DNA of 10,889 bases from NCBI GenBank assembly GCA_016928975.1, contig JAFGJR010000087.1:1-10889 (forward strand). The letters run 5' to 3'. Under the pieces are notes generated by a model, which was given only the letters and a program-made list of their open reading frames with translations, had not been told where the DNA came from and made no database searches. Positions within the stretch are counted from its first letter, which is position 1, and the number at the start of each line of letters is the position of its first letter. The position numbers were made by a program, and so were the translations under genes. Below are positions 7,122 to 10,889 of the stretch, one piece after another. The DNA comes from Sedimentisphaerales bacterium (GTDB lineage Bacteria; Planctomycetota; Phycisphaerae; Sedimentisphaerales; SG8-4).

Positions 7122-7457
7122 ATGGGGATTCAGAACTGGTCTGAGGAGATCATTCTCGTGGACCTGCCGCCCGAGCCGGAAATGGGCGATGAGCTCAAGA
7201 CCGTGACCGAGATGGTTCGGGACAGGGGTGATTGCGAGGTCGTCGTGGATTTCTCGAAGGTCGATATCATCACCTCTTCGAGTCTGTCCAAGCTGCTGAG
7301 GCTGCGCAAGCTGGTCGGCGACTGCGGTCACAGGCTCGTGTTTTGCAGTGTGGCGCCGGCGACAAAAGGGATTTTCACGGTCACGGGTCTTGACGGGGTT
7401 TTCGAAATCGTAGACGATAAGTTCATTGCCTTGGCCAGTCTGCAAATGGTTGGGTAG
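7122..7457 (+). CDS. STAS-domain protein (anti-sigma factor antagonist-like)
   Basis: A 111-residue protein consisting of one STAS domain, the fold of SpoIIAA/RsbV regulators that bind anti-sigma kinases when unphosphorylated. The core strand-helix segment is VVVDFSKVDIITSSSLSKLL (40-59), where the usual DSSG phosphorylation motif is replaced by TSSS (51-54). A serine at the usual phospho-acceptor position is kept, but the flanking Asp and Gly are not. The later HRLVFCSVAP and FTVTGLDGVFEI match the strand and C-terminal helix region of the family. ATG 7122 has GGAG at 7111-7114 (7-nt spacer); a GTG at 7107 would place that GGAG inside the gene and was rejected. No anti-sigma kinase, phosphatase or sigma factor lies nearby, so its partner is unknown. 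Confidence 0.85.
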   Translation: MGIQNWSEEIILVDLPPEPEMGDELKTVTEMVRDRGDCEVVVDFSKVDIITSSSLSKLLRLRKLVGDCGHRLVFCSVAPATKGIFTVTGLDGVFEIVDDKFIALASLQMVG

Positions 7458-7550
7458 CCTGCGCGATCCTCCAGATGTGCAGGGCCTGACCGGTTCCCGA
7501 TGCCGTTTTGCAGGGGGCCAGGCAAAGGCGGGCGTGCGTCATGCCTGCCT

Positions 7551-7592
7551 CTCGCTCGTGGAGCGGGTGACGAAGTTCGCTCGAGAGAGCGA
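7551..7592 (+). promoter_or_regulatory. Paired hairpins in the rnc leader (alternative folds)
   Basis: Hairpin 1 pairs 7551-7557 with 7561-7567 (CGCTC/GAGCG core plus a C-G and a U-G pair) around a GTG triloop. Hairpin 2 pairs TCGCTC (7577-7582) with GAGCGA (7587-7592) around a GAGA tetraloop of the stable GNRA class. Because the arms share the same 5-mer, 7553-7557 can instead pair with 7587-7591 and 7561-7565 with 7578-7582, giving one long nested hairpin. The structure ends 72 nt before the rnc ATG. In E. coli, RNase III cleaves hairpins in its own leader to autoregulate; a similar role here is inference. Confidence 0.45.
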
Positions 7593-7664
7593 CATTCGTC
7601 ATCTGCTCGCGGAGTACGTCGGGTATCCGCTGGAATACCGTGTTGAGGTGTGGTTTATTGTCAG

Positions 7665-8381
7665 ATGGACAACGACGTTCTGCACCAGGTCGAGCAGATT
7701 CTCGGACATGAATTCACCGACAAAGCGCTAATCGCCAAGGCCTTCATGCATTCCTCCGGTGTGGACAGCCGGCTCGAAAGCAACGAGCGGCTGGAGTTCC
7801 TCGGCGATGCCGTCCTGTCTCTGGTGATTTGCCAGAACCTGTTTGAGAGATTCAGCGAGTATCCGGAAGGCGAGCTGACGAAGATGAAGAGCATGCTGGT
7901 CTCCCGCGGGACGTGCGCGCGGGTGGCCCGCCACCTCGGTCTGCTGGCTCATCTGTCGGTGGGCAAAGGGATGGTGTCCAGCAAGGCGCTGCCCGGGTCT
8001 CTGGCCGCGGGTCTGCTGGAGGCGGTGATTGCCGCGATCTACATCGACAAGGGACTCGATGCCGCTCGCGATTTCATCTTGCGGAATTTCGCCTGGTTGA
8101 TCGAGCAGACCCGCGCCGAGGAGGCGCACGGCAATTACAAGTCCCTGTTGCAGCAGACCGCCCAGGAGCGGTTCAACGTGGCTCCGATGTACGTGCTGCT
8201 GGACGAGAAGGGGCCGGATCACAACAAGTGCTTCGAGTCGGAAGTGGTGATCGATCAGCGGCACTTCCCCAGTGCCTGGGGCGCGAACAAGAAGGAGGCC
8301 GAGCAGAAGGCGGCCTACAACGCCCTGGTGGAGATGGGCGTTCTGACCAGGATAGAAGCGGGGGACGACATGTCGTCCTGA
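7665..8381 (+). CDS. rnc: Ribonuclease III
   Basis: A 238-residue RNase III, the double-strand-specific endonuclease that processes rRNA precursors and structured mRNAs. The N-terminal endonuclease domain carries the signature NERLEFLGD (40-48), with both acidic metal/catalytic residues E44 and D48. The second active-site segment SLAAGLLEAVIAAIYID (112-128) keeps the catalytic glutamate E119, but the aspartate normally three residues earlier (D114 in E. coli) is G116. The C-terminal double-stranded RNA-binding domain runs from about 157 to 226 and includes NKKEAEQKAAYNAL (208-221). ATG 7665 was chosen; GTG 7650 would add five residues. Neither has a convincing ribosome site. It is convergent with the 94-residue membrane protein gene, only 13 nt away. 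Confidence 0.95.
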   Translation: MDNDVLHQVEQILGHEFTDKALIAKAFMHSSGVDSRLESNERLEFLGDAVLSLVICQNLFERFSEYPEGELTKMKSMLVSRGTCARVARHLGLLAHLSVGKGMVSSKALPGSLAAGLLEAVIAAIYIDKGLDAARDFILRNFAWLIEQTRAEEAHGNYKSLLQQTAQERFNVAPMYVLLDEKGPDHNKCFESEVVIDQRHFPSAWGANKKEAEQKAAYNALVEMGVLTRIEAGDDMSS

Positions 8382-8395
8382 GACGGCGCGCGTCT
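8363..8395. terminator. Palindrome plus inverted repeat at the convergent gene boundary
   Basis: A perfect 16-bp palindrome (GGACGACATGTCGTCC, 8363-8378) covers the last rnc codons. It is followed by AGACG (8381-8385) and CGTCT (8391-8395) around a 5-nt loop. Both can form hairpins in either transcript, as would suit a shared terminator between rnc and the opposing operon. Neither has a T-tract, so intrinsic termination is uncertain. Confidence 0.35.
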
Positions 8396-8679
8396 TAGAA
8401 CGTGGAGTTGTTCAGGATCGCAGGCAACCGGTCCGTGACCACCCAGGCCACGACGTACAGGATCAGGGCCGCCGCGACGATGAACACGAGAATTGACCCG
8501 AACAGCAATGCAGATTCCTTGAGGAACGGATACGCCCGAATCCTGTGGACCTTGGTCGCCTTGTACACCACCACGATAGACGCCACGAGGGGCAACAGCC
8601 ACAACGTTGACGCCGGGTTCGTGCCGATGTGCATCGGTATAGTGAAACTCGCTAACAGAATTCCGCTATAAGCTGTCAT
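8395..8679 (-). CDS. Small two- to three-helix membrane protein, function unknown
   Basis: A 94-residue hydrophobic protein that I do not recognise. Strong membrane segments lie at about 26-40 (LWLLPLVASIVVVYKA) and 55-81 (ESALLFGSILVFIVAAALILYVV), and a weaker hydrophobic stretch at 5-16. Between the two main helices is a basic loop, KATKVHRIRAYPFLKE, which by the positive-inside rule should be cytoplasmic. The chosen ATG 8679 lies 2 nt past the stop of the upstream membrane protein gene. The longer frame upstream is a shifted reading of that gene. It is last in a three-gene unit with a SurA-like protein, so a role near the cell envelope is plausible but unproven. Confidence 0.75.
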   Translation of the reverse strand: MTAYSGILLASFTIPMHIGTNPASTLWLLPLVASIVVVYKATKVHRIRAYPFLKESALLFGSILVFIVAAALILYVVAWVVTDRLPAILNNSTF

Positions 8680-8681
8680 TC

Positions 8682-9086
8682 TCAATCGCCAGTCCGTTCC
8701 ACTCCACGCAGATGTGCCAGGTAGATCGCGTTCACGATACACAAGAGATTCAGCAGGCCCGCAATGCTGGTGTAAATCTGGCCGATCTCGTTGGGCCTGC
8801 CATAGACGGGAAACCTCCCCGTAGCGCTGATGCGCCCGAGGAAGAAGACGACAGGAGAGTTCATGACCTGCGCGGCGTACCAGGGCTTGGCGCCCACCGG
8901 ATCGATCACGCCGATGGACCCAACGTACAAGCCAACGAGAAACGTCAGGACGATGGCCACGCAAATCACGGCGGCCCGCCGGTGATCGTTCAGCAGGTAG
9001 TGCCCCCCTCCCGGCACAAGCCATGCCGCCAATCCCACGGTGATCAGATACAAAGCGTGGTTATCCTTCCATGATGGGGCCATCAT
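8682..9086 (-). CDS. Multi-pass membrane protein, DUF6677-like, function unknown
   Basis: A 134-residue membrane protein. The first hydrophobic segment (about 11-26) runs into AAWLVPGGGHYLL (20-32), a motif I associate with small planctomycete membrane proteins such as DUF6677; that assignment is from memory and is tentative. Further membrane segments are at about 37-59 and 105-125, and the loop between them contains AKPWYAAQVMNSPVVFFLG and RFPVYGRPNEIGQIYT. The tail HLRGVERTGD is basic/acidic. ATG 9086 forms an ATGA overlap with the stop of the SurA-like gene, and the next codon (9083) is also ATG. Extension further upstream is a shifted reading of that gene. Translation is coupled on both sides; the function is unknown. 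Confidence 0.8.
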   Translation of the reverse strand: MMAPSWKDNHALYLITVGLAAWLVPGGGHYLLNDHRRAAVICVAIVLTFLVGLYVGSIGVIDPVGAKPWYAAQVMNSPVVFFLGRISATGRFPVYGRPNEIGQIYTSIAGLLNLLCIVNAIYLAHLRGVERTGD

Positions 9087-10889
9087 GCGGCGTCCTTCGA
9101 TGGCTCTTCGGTTGCATTGGCGTCTTTCGCGGGCTCCCGTTCTCTCTCGACCGCCTTGAAGTTCATCCGCTTCAAAATGTTGGCCGGGTTGAACTGCACG
9201 ACCGCCAGGTTCTGTGTCTGCATGTAGTCCTCCTGCTGGAGAAGCATGCCCTTCATGCTCTCGTACTGTTCCTGATTGAGCCATCTCACCGATACGCTCC
9301 TGACGGCGTAGAAGCACTGGCCCGGCTTGAACTCGAGGACCCGCGGCAGGTTCGGGGCGGTGTCCGCGTTGGCCGGGACCAGCGAATAGAACTGGTCGGC
9401 GAACTGCTTCTCCATCCGGGTCTCATTGGCAATCATCGCGGCCGCCGGGTTGCCGATCGTCTGTGTGGCGATCACTTGCATCTGGGCATTGGAGATTCTC
9501 TGCACCTCCGTCATGCGGTCAAGCTTGAAGATATTCGGATCGTTGGGGTCTTTCTTGGCCTGCTTGCCGTACAGATCGTTGAACCTAACGACGGCCGGCT
9601 CCCAGCCTTCCTTCTGCGCCAGCGCCACGAATTCAGCAGATTTGCTCTTGGCGGTGTCCCATGCGCCCAGCTTCTCCACGTCCTCTATCACCTTCTCCCG
9701 GACGGAGTAGATGTAGTCTTTCTTGGAGGTTTTCTGATCCAGATCGAGCGTCTTGGTGCTGAACATGACGTCGAGGTTCTCTGGCGCAGCACTCTTGCTG
9801 ACGCCGACGACCCGGGCCACCAGCATGATCTGTCCGGATAGATCGGGGCTCATCGCCGCCATCGGATCGCTCGCCGGTCCTATGGTCGTGTGCATCCTGG
9901 CCGTCTGAGCGAACAGGAGGATGGCCGCATCCTCGCCGAGCTCCTTGACGGAGAACAGAATCTGGCTCAGGCGAAGCGGGCTGGCTCCCATGCCCGACAC
10001 GACCATTCTGCCAAGCTGTGGGTCAGTCTGGATGTCCACCGCGCTCAGCCAGCCGGTTTGGCCGTTGTGGAGGGGAACACCCTCTTTGAGGCTGACTCGT
10101 TGCGCGATCTGGCTGTAGTTGCCGGCCTTGGCCTTTAGCTCCTCGGCCTTCGGCTCTTTGCCTTCCGTCGTGATGCCCGCCAGGTTGGCATCGGCTATCG
10201 TCCGGATCTCCTCCAGAATCTGCTCGGCCTTGGTCGTGATCCTCTGTCTTCTGAGCTGCTCCATGATCGTGTCGGCGACCTCTGCGTAGCTCGTCACCTT
10301 CTGGACCGTCGGCGAGTTCGGGTCGTTCGGATCGGAGGGCACCTCCCGGGTGTATTGGCGCTGGCGGTTCTGGCGATAGTACTGCTCCGCCTCTTCCTGG
10401 GTAGGCACCTGCACGATCCCGGCCACCTCCTTGACCTTCAGGGCGACGTACTCGACCTGAATGCGATCGGGAAGCTTGTAGCCAAACCCGAACGGGTTGT
10501 CCTGCGTCACAGTCCCGGCGAGATTGTCCTTGTACTTGTCGAACTGGGCCCGCAGCGCATCTTCCGTCGGCGGATTCTGCGGATCGACAAAGGCCCGGGC
10601 GGGGAGCTGAACGAACTCTGCGTTCAGAGAGGCGCCGTTGAGGCTGGCCAGGTGTGTCAATTCCGGAATCGTCACGTCTTCCATAGAGCAGATCGTCTGG
10701 GCGTATTGCAGCACGGCGAGCAGCTTGCCGAATGTCTCCAGGATGCTCTCCTCGGAAGCGCGGAACCGGCTGACCAGACCGTTCATCACAGCCTGGTAGG
10801 GTTGGCCATTGTAAAGCTGAGGGATAATCCGGCCGAGCAGCCCACCCACGTCCGTCGTCGGGACGCGAATCCCCGCCGATTTCGCTTCC
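9083..10889 (-). CDS. SurA/PpiD-like exported chaperone, 5' end beyond window (partial)
   Basis: The open frame continues to the right edge without a stop, so the N-terminus (signal or membrane anchor) is missing; about 601 residues plus the stop are present. The apparent GTG start at 10849 is probably internal, since the codons before it (EAKSAGIRVPTTDV) read as a typical SurA-N type helix. Visible features are a SurA-N-like helical region, a linker with SDPNDPNSP (10316-10333), a long helix-rich segment, a second DPNDPN (9533-9550), and a charged tail ending EEPSKDAA. A parvulin catalytic core is not evident; GQTGWLS only loosely resembles the usual GGDLGWF. The likely role is periplasmic chaperone or folding factor, by weak family resemblance. 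Its stop overlaps the next gene as ATGA. Confidence 0.72.
   Translation of the reverse strand, partial: EAKSAGIRVPTTDVGGLLGRIIPQLYNGQPYQAVMNGLVSRFRASEESILETFGKLLAVLQYAQTICSMEDVTIPELTHLASLNGASLNAEFVQLPARAFVDPQNPPTEDALRAQFDKYKDNLAGTVTQDNPFGFGYKLPDRIQVEYVALKVKEVAGIVQVPTQEEAEQYYRQNRQRQYTREVPSDPNDPNSPTVQKVTSYAEVADTIMEQLRRQRITTKAEQILEEIRTIADANLAGITTEGKEPKAEELKAKAGNYSQIAQRVSLKEGVPLHNGQTGWLSAVDIQTDPQLGRMVVSGMGASPLRLSQILFSVKELGEDAAILLFAQTARMHTTIGPASDPMAAMSPDLSGQIMLVARVVGVSKSAAPENLDVMFSTKTLDLDQKTSKKDYIYSVREKVIEDVEKLGAWDTAKSKSAEFVALAQKEGWEPAVVRFNDLYGKQAKKDPNDPNIFKLDRMTEVQRISNAQMQVIATQTIGNPAAAMIANETRMEKQFADQFYSLVPANADTAPNLPRVLEFKPGQCFYAVRSVSVRWLNQEQYESMKGMLLQQEDYMQTQNLAVVQFNPANILKRMNFKAVEREREPAKDANATEEPSKDAA

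Noticed and set aside
7426..7731. 101-residue open frame across the STAS-rnc gap, with a protein-like middle (LVERVTKFARESDIRHLL)
   Set aside because: It overlaps the STAS 3' end and the start of rnc, has no ribosome site, and ends in a shifted reading of rnc. The region is better explained as a structured rnc leader, though a gene remnant cannot be excluded.
9533..10333. DPNDPN motifs as calcium-binding dockerin-like or thrombospondin type 3 repeats
   Set aside because: There are only two isolated copies about 780 bp apart, without the periodic spacing or the other conserved residues of those repeats. They read as linkers.
1..10889. tRNA, rRNA, CRISPR arrays, insertion sequences or attachment sites
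   Set aside because: No tRNA-like cloverleaf, long direct repeats, spacer arrays, transposase or integrase frames were seen on either strand. The window looks like ordinary chromosomal core genes.

Overview
This is a GC-rich bacterial segment built around phosphate acquisition. The proteins suggest a Gram-negative-type cell: PstS carries a lipobox, and the right end encodes a SurA/PpiD-like exported chaperone. Asp-Pro-Asn-rich linkers and a planctomycete-looking small membrane protein hint at a planctomycete relative (perhaps Phycisphaerae). That placement is a low-confidence inference from style, not from a marker gene.

Layout. (1) Positions 153-5072, minus strand: a complete high-affinity phosphate ABC operon in the order pstS-pstC-pstA-pstB2-pstB1-phoU. 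From pstC onward the genes overlap or are separated by at most 15 nt. (2) Positions 5073-5278: a divergent intergenic region with four hexamers at an exact 11-bp period, which reads as a Pho box array oriented toward pstS. (3) Positions 5279-6909, plus strand: a DUF47 PhoU-like regulator and a PiT-family low-affinity phosphate permease, 2 nt apart. (4) Positions 7122-8381, plus strand: a single-domain STAS protein, a structured 207-nt gap, and ribonuclease III. (5) Positions 8395-10889, minus strand and convergent with rnc: a SurA-like protein cut by the window edge, then two small membrane proteins of unknown function, all translationally coupled.

How the genes work together. PstS captures phosphate outside the membrane, PstC and PstA form the channel, the PstB subunits power it, and PhoU is expected to restrain transport and signalling when phosphate is sufficient. 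The divergent DUF47-PiT pair offers a low-affinity route under phosphate sufficiency. No phoR/phoB two-component pair lies in the window.

The most notable observation is that the two PstB ATPases are degenerate in complementary ways. PstB1 has normal Walker A, Q-loop, Walker B and H-loop residues but an altered ABC signature (LTLEQ). PstB2 has the normal LSGGQ signature but lacks the Q-loop glutamine and the H-loop histidine. Only a heterodimer would assemble one complete ATP site, as in asymmetric exporters such as CFTR or TAP. Other points of interest are paired, mutually exclusive hairpins in the rnc leader and an RNase III that lacks one metal-binding aspartate.
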